Shown here: positions 33,641 to 47,499 of the stretch, piece by piece
Numbering within the stretch: the stretch's first letter is position 1
How the letters are laid out: the number at the start of each line of letters is the position of its first letter
Assembly: GCA_022577435.1 (NCBI GenBank)
Contig: JAKOON010000054.1
Span: 1,754,949-1,818,948 of the forward strand
Reading direction: 5' to 3'
DNA length: 64,000 bases
From: Embiotoca jacksoni
Lineage: Eukaryota; Chordata; Actinopteri; Embiotocidae
Program-made: the position numbers and the translations under genes
The notes under the pieces: model-generated
Seen by the model: the letters and a program-made list of their open reading frames with translations, nothing else
What the model was told of the DNA's origin: nothing
Database searches by the model: none

Positions 33641-36349
33641 TACCGTCTAAAATATGATCAAAAAGTCATACTATAACATGTCGTCTAAAATATGATCAAA
33701 AAGTCATACTATAGCATGTCGTCTAAAATATGATCAAAAAGTCATACTATAACATGTCGTCTAAAATATGATCAAAAAGTCATACTATAGCATGTCGTCC
33801 AAAATATGACCAAAAAGTCATAATATAGTATGTCGGCCAAAATATGATCAAAAAGTCATACTATAGCATGTCGTCTAAAATATGATCAAAAAGTCATACT
33901 ATAGCATGTCGTCCAAAATATGATCAAAAAGTCATACTATAGCATGTCGTCTAAAATATGATCAAAAAGTCATACTATAACATGTCGTCTAAAATATGAT
34001 CAAAAAGTCATACTATAGCATGTCGTCCAAAATATGACCAAAAAGTCATACTATAGCATGTCTTCTAAAATATGATCAAAAAGTCATACTATAGCATGTC
34101 GTCTAAAATATGATCAAAAAGTCATACTATAGCATGTCGTCTAAAATATGATCAAAAAGTCATACTATAGCATGTCGTCTAAAATATGATCAAAAAGTCA
34201 TACTATAGCATGTCGTCCAAAATATGACCAAAAAGTCATACTATAGCATGTCGTCTAAAATATGATCAAAAAGTCATACTATAGCATGTCGTCTAAAATA
34301 TGATCAAAAAGTCATACTATAGCATGTCGTCTAAAATATGATCAAAAAGTCATACTATAGCATGTCGTCCAAAATATGACCAAAAAGTCATACTATAGCA
34401 TGTCGTCTAAAATATGATCAAAAAGTCATACTATAGCATGTCGTCTAAAATATGATCAAAAAGTCATACTATAGCATGTCGTCCAAAATATGACCAAAAA
34501 GTCATACTATAGCATGTCGTCTAAAATATGATCAAAAAGTCATACTATAGCATGTCGTCCAAAATATGACCAAAAAGTCATACTATAGCATGTCGTCTAA
34601 AATATGATCAAAAAGTCATACTATAGCATGTCGTCTAAAATATGATCAAAAAGTCATACTATAACATGTCGTCTAAAATATGATCAAAAAGTCATACTAT
34701 AGCATGTCGTCCAAAATATGACCAAAAAGTCATACTATAGCATGTCGTCTAAAATATGATCAAAAAGTCATACTATAGCATGTCGTCTAAAATATGATCA
34801 AAAAGTCATACTATAGCATGTCGTCTAAAATATGATCAAAAAGTCATACTATAACATGTCGTCTAAAATATGATCAAAAAGTCATACTATAGCATGTCGT
34901 CCAAAATATGATCAAAAAGTCATACTATAGCATGTCGTCTAAAATATGATAAAAAGTCATACTATAACATGTCGTCTAAAATATGATCAAAAAGTCATAC
35001 TATAGCATGTCGTCCAAAATATGACCAAAAAGTCATACTATAGCATGTCGTCTAAAATATGATCAAAAAGTCATACTATAACATGTCGTCTAAAATATGA
35101 TCAAAAAGTCATACTATAGCATGTCGTCTAAAATATGATAAAAAGTCATACTATAACATGTCGTCTAAAATATGATCAAAAAGTCATACTATAGCATGTC
35201 GTCCAAAATATGACCAAAAAGTCATACTATAGCATGTCGTCTAAAATATGATCAAAAAGTCATACTATAACATGTCGTCTAAAATATGATCAAAAAGTCA
35301 TACTATAGCATGTCGTCCAAAATATGACCAAAAAGTCATAATATAGTATGTCGGCCAAAATATGATCAAAAAGTCATACTATAGCATGTCGTCCAAAATA
35401 TGATCAAAAAGTCATACTATAGCATGTCGTCCAAAATATGATCAAAAAGTCATACTATAGCATGTCGTCTAAAATATGATAAAAAGTCATACTATAGCAT
35501 GTCGTCTAAAATATGACCAAAAAGTCATACTATAGCATGTCGTCTAAAATATGATAAAAAGTCATACTATAGCATGTCGTCCAAAATATGATCAAAAAGT
35601 CATACTATAGTATGTCTTCTAAAATATGATCAAAAAGTCATACTATGGCATGTCGTCTAAAATATGATCAAAAAGTCATACTATAGCATGTCTTCTAAAA
35701 TATGATCAAAAAGTCATACTATAGCATGTCGTCCAAAATATGACCAAAAAGTCATACTATAGCATGTCGTCCAAAATATGATCAAAAAGTCATACTATAG
35801 CAAGTCGTCCAAAATATGATCAAAAAGTCATACTATAGCATGTCTTCTAAAATATGATCAAAAAGTCATACTATAGCAAGTCGTCCAAAATATGACCAAA
35901 AAGTCATACTATAGCATGTCTTCTAAAATATGACCAAAAAGTCATACTATAGCAAGTCGTCCAAAATATGATCAAAAAGTCATACTATAGCATGTCGTCC
36001 AAAATATGATCAAAAAGTCATACTATAGCATGTCTTCTAAAATATGATCAAAAAGTCATACTATAGTATGTCTTCTAAAATATGATCAAAAAGTCATACT
36101 ATGGCATGTCGTCTAAAATATGATCAAAAAGTCATACTATAGCATGTCTTCTAAAATATGATCAAAAAGTCATACTATAGCATGTCGTCCAAAATATGAT
36201 CAAAAAGTCATACTATAGCATGTCTTCTAAAATATGATCAAAAAGTCATACTATAGCAAGTCGTCCAAAATATGACCAAAAAGTCATACTATAGCATGTC
36301 GTCCAAAATATGATCAAAAAGTCATACTATAGCAAGTCGTCCAAAATAT

Positions 36350-37920
36350 GATCAAAAAGTCATACTATAGCATGTCTTCTAAAATATGATCAAAAAGTCA
36401 TACTATAGCAAGTCGTCCAAAATATGATAAAAAAGTCATACTATAGTATGTCGTCCAAAATATGATCAAAAAGTCATACTATAGCATGTCTTCTAAAATA
36501 TGATCAAAAAGTCATACTATAGTATGTCGTCCAAAATATGATCAAAAAGTCATACTATAGCATGTCGTCTGAAATATGATCAAAAAGTCATACTATAGTA
36601 TGTCTTCTAAAATATGATCAAAAAGTCATACTATAGTATGTCGTCCAAAATATGATCAAAAAGTCATACTATAGCATGTCGTCTAAAATATGATCAAAAA
36701 GTCATACTATAGCATGTCGTCTGAAATATGATCAAAAAGTCATACTATAGCATGTCGTCTAAAATATGATAAAAAAGTCATACTATAGCATGTCGTCTAA
36801 AATATGATCAAAAAGTCATACTATAGCATGTCGTCTAAAATATGATAAAAAAGTCATACTATAGCATGTCGTCTAAAATATGATAAAAAAGTCATACTAT
36901 AGCATGTCGTCCAAAATATGACCAAAAAGTCATACTATGGCATGTCGTCTAAAATATAATAATAAAGTCATAATATAGCATGTCGTCCAAAATATGATCA
37001 AAAAGTCATACTATAGCATGTCGTCCAAAATATGATCAAAAAGTCATAATATAGCATGTCGTCCAAAATATGATCAAAAAGTCATACTATAGCAAGTCGT
37101 CTAAAATATGATAAAAAAGTCATACTATAGCATGTCGTCTGAAATATGATCAAAAAGTCATACTATAGTATGTCGTCTAAAATATGATCAAAAAGTCATA
37201 CTATGGCATGTCGTCCAAAATATGATCAAAAAGTCATACTATAGCATGTCGTCTAAAATATGATAAAAAAAGTCATACTATAGCATGTCGTCTAAAATAT
37301 GATCAAAAAGTCATACTATAGCATGTCGTCTAAAATATGATAAAAAAGTCATACTATAGCATGTCGTCTAAAATATGATCAAAAAGTCATACTATAGCAT
37401 GTCGTCTAAAATATGATAAAAAAGTCATACTATAGCATGTCGTCTAAAATATGATAAAAAAGTCATACTATAGCATGTCGTCCAAAATATGACCAAAAAG
37501 TCATACTATGGCATGTCGTCTAAAATATAATAATAAAGTCATAATATAGCATGTCGTCCAAAATATGATCAAAAAGTCATACTATAGCATGTCGTCCAAA
37601 ATATGATCAAAAAGTCATAATATAGCATGTCGTCCAAAATATGATCAAAAAGTCATACTATAGCAAGTCGTCTAAAATATGATAAAAAAGTCATACTATA
37701 GCATGTCGTCTGAAATATGATCAAAAAGTCATACTATAGTATGTCGTCTAAAATATGATCAAAAAGTCATACTATGGCATGTCGTCCAAAATATGATCAA
37801 AAAGTCATACTATAGCATGTCTTCTAAAATATGATCAAAAAGTCATACTATAGCATGTCGTCCAAAATATGACCAAAAAGTCATACTATGGCTTGTCGTC
37901 TAAAATATGATAAAAAAGTC
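36350..37920 (+). repeat. Higher-order duplication in the satellite, offset 571 bp
   Basis: The diagnostic run of a GACC unit with ATGG, then a TAATAATAAAG unit and ATAATATAG, occurs at 36951 and again at 37522. The surrounding order of variant units also matches. The offset is 15 units plus one base, the extra base being visible as an A7 run at about 37264. Confidence 0.8.
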
Positions 37921-39389
37921 ATACTATAGTATGTCGTCCAAAATATGATCAAAAAGTCATACTATAGTATGTCGTCCAAAATATGATCAAAAAGTCATAC
38001 TATAGCATGTCGTCCAAAATATGACCAAAAAGTCATACTATGGCTTGTCGTCCAAAATATGATCAAAAAGTCATACTATAGTATGTCGTCCAAAATATGA
38101 TCAAAAAGTCATACTATAGCATGTCGTCCAAAATATGATCAAAAAGTCATACTATAGCATGTCGTCTAAAATATGATCAAAAAGTCATACTATAGCATGT
38201 CGTCTAAAATATGATAAAAAAGTCATACTATAGCATGTCGTCTAAAATATGACCAAAAAGTCATACTATAGTATGTCGTCCAAAATATGATCAAAAAGTC
38301 ATACTATAGCATGTCGTCTAAAATATGATAAAAAGTCATACTATAGCATGTCTTCTAAAATATGACCAAAAAGTCATACTATAGCATGTCGTCTAAAATA
38401 TGACCAAAAAGTCATACTATAGCATGTCGTCCAAAATATGATCAAAAAGTCATACTATAGCATGTCTTCTAAAATATGACCAAAAAGTCATACTATAGCA
38501 TGTCGTCTAAAATATGATCAAAAAGTCATACTATAGCATGTCTTCTAAAATATGACCAAAAAGTCATACTATAGCATGTCGTCTAAAATATGACCAAAAA
38601 GTCATACTATAGCATGTCGTCTAAAATATGATAAAAAGTCATACTATAGCATGTCTTCTAAAATATGACCAAAAAGTCATACTATAGCATGTCGTCTAAA
38701 ATATGACCAAAAAGTCATACTATAGCATGTCGTCCAAAATATGACCAAAAAGTCATACTATAGCATGTCGTCTAAAATATGACCAAAAAGTCATACTATA
38801 GCATGTCGTCCAAAATATGACCAAAAAGTCATACTATAGCATGTCGTCTAAAATATGACCAAAAAGTCATACTATAGCATGTCGTCTAAAATATGACCAA
38901 AAAGTCATACTATAGCATGTCGTCCAAAATATGACCAAAAAGTCATACTATAGCATGTCGTCTAAAATATGACCAAAAAGTCATACTATAGCATGTCGTC
39001 TAAAATATGATCAAAAAGTCATACTATAGCATGTCTTCTAAAATATGACCAAAAAGTCATACTATAGCATGTCGTCTAAAATATGACCAAAAAGTCATAC
39101 TATAGCATGTCGTCTAAAATATGATAAAAAGTCATACTATAGCATGTCTTCTAAAATATGACCAAAAAGTCATACTATAGCATGTCGTCTAAAATATGAC
39201 CAAAAAGTCATACTATAGCATGTCTTCTAAAATATGACCAAAAAGTCATACTATAGCATGTCGTCTAAAATATGACCAAAAAGTCATACTATAGCATGTC
39301 GTCTAAAATATGACCAAAAAGTCATACTATAGCATGTCGTCTAAAATATGACCAAAAAGTCATACTATAGCATGTCGTCTAAAATATGA

Positions 39390-42300
39390 TAAAAAGTCAA
39401 ACTATAGCATGTCGTCTAAAATATGATCAAAAAGTCATACTATAGTATGTCGTCCAAAATATGATCAAAAAGTCATACTATAGCATGTCTTCTAAAATAT
39501 GATCAAAAAGTCATACTATAGCATGTCGTCTAAAATATGATCAAAAAGTCATACTATAGCATGTCGTCTAAAATATGATAAAAAGTCAAACTATAGCATG
39601 TCGTCCAAAATATGATCAAAAAGTCATACTATAGTATGTCGTCCAAAATATGATCAAAAAGTCATACTATAGCATGTCTTCTAAAATATGATCAAAAAGT
39701 CATACTATAGCATGTCGTCTAAAATATGATCAAAAAGTCATACTATAGCATGTCGTCTAAAATATGATCAAAAAGTCATACTATAGTATGTCGTCTAAAA
39801 TATGATAAAAAGTCATACTATAGCATGTCGTCCAAAATATGATCAAAAAGTCATACTATAGCATGTCGTCTAAAATATGATCAAAAAGTCATACTATAGC
39901 ATGTCGTCTAAAATATGATCAAAAAGTCATACTATAGTATGTCGTCTAAAATATGATAAAAAGTCATACTATAGCATGTCGTCCAAAATATGATCAAAAA
40001 GTCATACTATAGCATGTCGTCTAAAATATGATAAAAAGTCAAACTATAGCATGTCGTCCAAAATATGATCAAAAAGTCATACTATAGCATGTCGTCTAAA
40101 ATATGATCAAAAAGTCATACTATAGCATGTCGTCTAAAATATGATCAAAAAGTCATACTATAACATGTCGTCTAAAATATGATCAAAAAGTCATACTATA
40201 GCATGTCGTCTAAAATATGATCAAAAAGTCATACTATAGCATGTCGTCTAAAATATGATCAAAAAGTCATACTATAGCATGTCGTCTAAAATATGATCAA
40301 AAAGTCATACTATAACATGTCGTCTAAAATATGATCAAAAAGTCATACTATAGCATGTCGTCTAAAATATGATCAAAAAGTCATACTATAGCATGTCGTC
40401 TAAAATATGATCAAAAAGTCATACTATAACATGTCGTCTAAAATATGATCAAAAAGTCATACTATAGCATGTCGTCCAAAATATGACCAAAAAGTCATAA
40501 TATAGTATGTCGGCCAAAATATGATCAAAAAGTCATACTATAGCATGTCGTCTAAAATATGATCAAAAAGTCATACTATAGCATGTCGTCCAAAATATGA
40601 TCAAAAAGTCATACTATAGCATGTCGTCCAAAATATGACCAAAAAGTCATAATATAGTATGTCGGCCAAAATATGATCAAAAAGTCATACTATAGCATGT
40701 CGTCTAAAATATGATCAAAAAGTCATACTATAGCATGTCGTCCAAAATATGACCAAAAAGTCATAATATAACATGTCGTCTAAAATATGATCAAAAAGTC
40801 ATACTATAGCATGTCGTCCAAAATATGATCAAAAAGTCATACTATAGCATGTCGTCTAAAATATGATCAAAAAGTCATACTATAGCATGTCGTCCAAAAT
40901 ATGACCAAAAAGTCATAATATAACATGTCGTCTAAAATATGATCAAAAAGTCATACTATAGCATGTCGTCCAAAATATGACCAAAAAGTCATACTATAGC
41001 ATGTCGTCTAAAATATGATCAAAAAGTCATACTATAGCATGTCGTCTAAAATATGATCAAAAAGTCATACTATAGCATGTCGTCCAAAATATGACCAAAA
41101 AGTCATACTATAGCATGTCGTCTAAAATATGATCAAAAAGTCATACTATAGCATGTCTTCTAAAATATGACCAAAAAGTCATACTATAGCATGTCGTCTA
41201 AAATATGACCAAAAAGTCATACTATAGCATGTCTTCTAAAATATGACCAAAAAGTCATACTATAGCATGTCGTCTAAAATATGACCAAAAAGTCATACTA
41301 TAGCATGTCGTCTAAAATATGATCAAAAAGTCATACTATAGCATGTCTTCTAAAATATGACCAAAAAGTCATACTATAGCATGTCGTCTAAAATATGACC
41401 AAAAAGTCATACTATAGCATGTCGTCTAAAATATGACCAAAAAGTCATACTATAGCATGTCGTCTAAAATATGATAAAAAGTCAAACTATAGCATGTCGT
41501 CTAAAATATGATCAAAAAGTCATACTATAGTATGTCGTCCAAAATATGATCAAAAAGTCATACTATAGCATGTCTTCCTAAAATATGATCAAAAAGTCAT
41601 ACTATAGCATGTCGTCTAAAATATGATCAAAAAGTCATACTATAGCATGTCGTCTAAAATATGATAAAAAGTCAAACTATAGCATGTCGTCCAAAATATG
41701 ATCAAAAAGTCATACTATAGTATGTCGTCCAAAATATGATCAAAAAGTCATACTATAGCATGTCGTCCAAAATATGATCAAAAAGTCATACTATAGTATG
41801 TCGTCCAAAATATGATCAAAAAGTCATACTATAGCATGTCGTCTAAAATATGATAAAAAGTCAAACTATAGCATGTCGTCCAAAATATGATCAAAAAGTC
41901 ATACTATAGTATGTCGTCCAAAATATGATCAAAAAGTCATACTATAGTATGTCGTCCAAAATATGATCAAAAAGTCATACTATAGCATGTCTTCTAAAAT
42001 ATGATCAAAAAGTCATACTATAGCATGTCGTCTAAAATATGATCAAAAAGTCATACTATAGCATGTCGTCTAAAATATGATCAAAAAGTCATACTATAGT
42101 ATGTCGTCTAAAATATGATAAAAAGTCATACTATAGCATGTCGTCCAAAATATGATCAAAAAGTCATACTATAGCATGTCGTCTAAAATATGATCAAAAA
42201 GTCATACTATAGCATGTCGTCTAAAATATGATCAAAAAGTCATACTATAGTATGTCGTCTAAAATATGATAAAAAGTCATACTATAGCATGTCGTCCAAA

Positions 42301-43400
42301 ATATGATCAAAAAGTCATACTATAGCATGTCGTCTAAAATATGATAAAAAGTCAAACTATAGCATGTCGTCCAAAATATGATCAAAAAGTCATACTATAG
42401 CATGTCGTCTAAAATATGATCAAAAAGTCATACTATAGCATGTCGTCTAAAATATGATCAAAAAGTCATACTATAACATGTCGTCTAAAATATGATCAAA
42501 AAGTCATACTATAGCATGTCGTCTAAAATATGATCAAAAAGTCATACTATAGCATGTCGTCTAAAATATGATCAAAAAGTCATACTATAGCATGTCGTCT
42601 AAAATATGATCAAAAAGTCATACTATAACATGTCGTCTAAAATATGATCAAAAAGTCATACTATAGCATGTCGTCTAAAATATGATCAAAAAGTCATACT
42701 ATAGCATGTCGTCTAAAATATGATCAAAAAGTCATACTATAACATGTCGTCCAAAATATGACCAAAAAGTCATACTATAGCATGTCGTCTAAAATATGAT
42801 CAAAAAGTCATACTATAGCATGTCGTCTAAAATATGATCAAAAAGTCATACTATAACATGTCGTCTAAAATATGATCAAAAAGTCATACTATAGCATGTC
42901 GTCCAAAATATGATCAAAAAGTCATACTATAGCATGTCGTCCAAAATATGACCAAAAAGTCATAATATAGTATGTCGGCCAAAATATGATCAAAAAGTCA
43001 TACTATAGCATGTCGTCTAAAATATGATCAAAAAGTCATACTATAGCATGTCGTCCAAAATATGACCAAAAAGTCATAATATAACATGTCGTCTAAAATA
43101 TGATCAAAAAGTCATACTATAGCATGTCGTCCAAAATATGATCAAAAAGTCATACTATAGCATGTCGTCTAAAATATGATCAAAAAGTCATACTATAGCA
43201 TGTCGTCCAAAATATGACCAAAAAGTCATAATATAACATGTCGTCTAAAATATGATCAAAAAGTCATACTATAGCATGTCGTCCAAAATATGACCAAAAA
43301 GTCATACTATAGCATGTCGTCTAAAATATGATCAAAAAGTCATACTATAGCATGTCGTCTAAAATATGATCAAAAAGTCATACTATAGCATGTCGTCCAA
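39390..43400 (+). repeat. Higher-order duplication in the satellite, offset 2.09-2.31 kb
   Basis: Rare markers recur with constant spacing: GTCAAACTAT at 39396 and 41481 (2085), at 40038 and 42351 (2313), CGGCC at 40663 and 42976 (2313), and TCATAATATAACATG at 40761 and 43074 (2313). The jump from 2085 to 2313 equals six units and reflects a local expansion near 41.7-41.9 kb. Confidence 0.8.
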
Positions 43401-46400
43401 AATATGACCAAAAAGTCATACTATAGCATGTCGTCTAAAATATGATAAAAAGTCATACTATAGCATGTCGTCTAAAATATGATCAAAAAGTCATACTATA
43501 GCATGTCGTCCAAAATATGACCAAAAAGTCATAATATAGTATGTCGGCCAAAATATGATCAAAAAGTCATACTATAGCATGTCGTCTAAAATATGATCAA
43601 AAAGTCATACTATAGCATGTCGTCCAAAATATGACCAAAAAGTCATAATATAGTATGTCGGCCAAAATATGATCAAAAAGTCATACTATAGCATGTCGTC
43701 TAAAATATGATCAAAAAGTCATACTATAGCATGTCTTCTAAAATATGACCAAAAAAGTCATACTATAGCATGTCGTCCAAAATATGACCAAAAAGTCATA
43801 ATATAGTATGTCGGCCAAAATATGATCAAAAAAGTCATACTATAGCATGTCGTCTAAAATATGATCAAAAAGTCATACTATAGCATGTCGTCCAAAATAT
43901 GACCAAAAAGTCATAATATAGTATGTCGGCCAAAATATGATCAAAAAGTCATACTATAGCATGTCGTCTAAAATATGATCAAAAAGTCATACTATAGCAT
44001 GTCGTCCAAAATATGACCAAAAAGTCATACTATAGCATGTCGTCCAAAATATGATCAAAAAGTCATACTATAACATGTCGTCTAAAATATGATCAAAAAG
44101 TCATACTATAGCATGTCGTCCAAAATATGATCAAAAAGTCATACTATAACATGTCGTCTAAAATATGATCAAAAAGTCATACTATAGCATGTCGTCCAAA
44201 ATATGACCAAAAAGTCATACTATAGCATGTCGTCTAAAATATGATCAAAAAGTCATACTATAGCATGTCGTCTAAAATATGATCAAAAAGTCATACTATA
44301 ACATGTCGTCTAAAATATGATCAAAAAGTCATACTATAGCATGTCGTCCAAAATATGACCAAAAAGTCATAATATAGTATGTCGGCCAAAATATGATCAA
44401 AAAGTCATACTATAGCATGTCGTCTAAAATATGATCAAAAAGTCATACTATAGCATGTCGTCCAAAATATGACCAAAAAGTCATAATATAGTATGTCGTC
44501 CAAAATATGATCGAAAAAGTCATACTATAGCATGTCGTCCAAAATATGATCAAAAAGTCATACTATAGCATGTCGTCCAAAATATGATCAAAAAGTCATA
44601 CTATAGCATGTCGTCTAAAATATGATAAAAAGTCATACTATAGCATGTCTTCTAAAATATGACCAAAAAGTCATACTATAGCATGTCGTCTAAAATATGA
44701 TAAAAAGTCATACTATAGCATGTCGTCCAAAATATGATCAAAAAGTCATACTATAGCATGTCGTCTAAAATATGACCAAAAAGTCATACTATAGCATGTC
44801 GTCTAAAATATGATAAAAAGTCATACTATAGCATGTCGTCCAAAATATGATCAAAAAGTCATACTATAGCATGGTCGTCTAAAATATGATAAAAAGTCAT
44901 ACTATAGCATGTCGTCCAAAATATGATCAAAAAGTCATACTATAGTATGTCTTCTAAAATATGATCAAAAAGTCATACTATGGCATGTCGTCTAAAATAT
45001 GATCAAAAAGTCATACTATAGTATGTCGTCCAAAATATGATCAAAAAGTCATACTATAGCATGTCTTCTAAAATATGATCAAAAAAGTCATACTATAGCA
45101 TGTCTTCTATAATATGATCAAAAAGTCATACTATAGCATGTCTTCTAAAATATGATCAAAAAGTCATACTATAGCATGTCGTCTATAATATGATCAAAAA
45201 GTCATACTATAGCATGTCTTCTAAAATATGATCAAAAAGTCATACTATAGCAAGTCGTCCAAAATATGACCAAAAAGTCATACTATAGCATGTCGTCCAA
45301 AATATGATCAAAAAGTCATACTATAGCATGTCTTCTAAAATATGATCAAAAAGTCATACTATAGTATGTCGTCCAAAATATGATCAAAAAGTCATACTAT
45401 AGCATGTCTTCCAAAATATGATCAAAAAGTCATACTATAGCATGTCTTCTAAAATATGATCAAAAAGTCATACTATGGCATGTCGTCTAAAATATGATCA
45501 AAAAGTCATACTATAGCATGTCTTCTAAAATATGATCAAAAAGTCATACTATAGCATGTCTTCTAAAATATGATCAAAAAGTCATACTATGGCATGTCGT
45601 CTAAAATATGATCAAAAAGTCATACTATAGTATGTCGTCCAAAATATGATCAAAAAGTCATACTATAGCATGTCTTCTAAAATATGATCAAAAAGTCATA
45701 CTATAGTATGTCGTCCAAAATATGATCAAAAAGTCATACTATAGCATGTCTTCTAAAATATGATCAAAAAGTCATACTATAGCATGTCGTCTATAATATG
45801 ATCAAAAAGTCATACTATAGCATGTCTTCTAAAATATGATCAAAAAGTCATACTATAGCAAGTCGTCCAAAATATGACCAAAAAGTCATACTATAGCATG
45901 TCGTCCAAAATATGATCAAAAAGTCATACTATAGCATGTCTTCTAAAATATGATCAAAAAGTCATAACTATAGTATGTCGTCCAAAATATGATCAAAAAG
46001 TCATACTATAGCATGTCTTCCAAAATATGATCAAAAAGTCATACTATAGCATGTCTTCTAAAATATGACCAAAAAGTCATACTATAGCAAGTCGTCCAAA
46101 ATATGATCAAAAAGTCATACTATAGCATGTCTTCTAAAATATGATCAAAAAGTCATACTATAGCAAGTCGTCCAAAATATGATCAAAAAGTCATACTATA
46201 GCATGTCTTCTAAAATATGATCAAAAAGTCATACTATAGTATGTCGTCCAAAATATGATCAAAAAGTCATACTATAGCATGTCTTCTAAAATATGATCAA
46301 AAAGTCATACTATAGCAAGTCGTCCAAAATATGATCAAAAAGTCATACTATAGCATGTCTTCTAAAATATGATCAAAAAGTCATACTATAGTATGTCGTC

Positions 46401-47499
46401 CAAAATATGATCAAAAAGTCATACTATAGCATGTCGTCCAAAATATGATCAAAAAGTCATACTATAGCATGTCTTCCAAAATATGATCAAAAAGTCATAC
46501 TATAGCATGTCTTCTAAAATATGACCAAAAAGTCATACTATAGCAAGTCGTCCAAAATATGATCAAAAAGTCATACTATAGCATGTCTTCTAAAATATGA
46601 TCAAAAAGTCATACTATAGCAAGTCGTCCAAAATATGATCAAAAAGTCATACTATAGCATGTCTTCTAAAATATGATCAAAAAGTCATACTATAGTATGT
46701 CGTCCAAAATATGATCAAAAAAGTCATACTATAGCATGTCTTCTAAAATATGATCAAAAAGTCATACTATAGCAAGTCGTCCAAAATATGACCAAAAAGT
46801 CATACTATAGCATGTCGTCCAAAATATGATCAAAAAGTCATACTATAGCAAGTCGTCCAAAATATGATCAAAAAGTCATACTATAGCATGTCTTCTAAAA
46901 TATGATCAAAAAGTCATACTATAGTATGTCGTCCAAAATATGATCAAAAAGTCATACTATAGCATGTCGTCCAAAATATGATCAAAAAGTCATACTATAG
47001 CATGTCGTCTATAATATGATCAAAAAGTCATACTATAGCATGTCTTCTAAAATATGATCAAAAAGTCATACTATAGCAAGTCGTCCAAAATATGACCAAA
47101 AAGTCATACTATAGCATGTCGTCCAAAATATGATCAAAAAGTCATACTATAGCAAGTCGTCCAAAATATGATCAAAAAGTCATACTATAGCATGTCTTCT
47201 AAAATATGATCAAAAAGTCATACTATAGTATGTCGTCCAAAATATGATCAAAAAGTCATACTATAGCATGTCTTCCAAAATATGATCAAAAAGTCATACT
47301 ATAGCATGTCTTCTAAAATATGACCAAAAAGTCATACTATAGCAAGTCGTCCAAAATATGATCAAAAAGTCATACTATAGCATGTCTTCTAAAATATGAT
47401 CAAAAAGTCATACTATAGTATGTCGTCCAAAATATGATCAAAAAGTCATACTATAGCATGTCTTCCAAAATATGATCAAAAAGTCATACTATAGCATGT

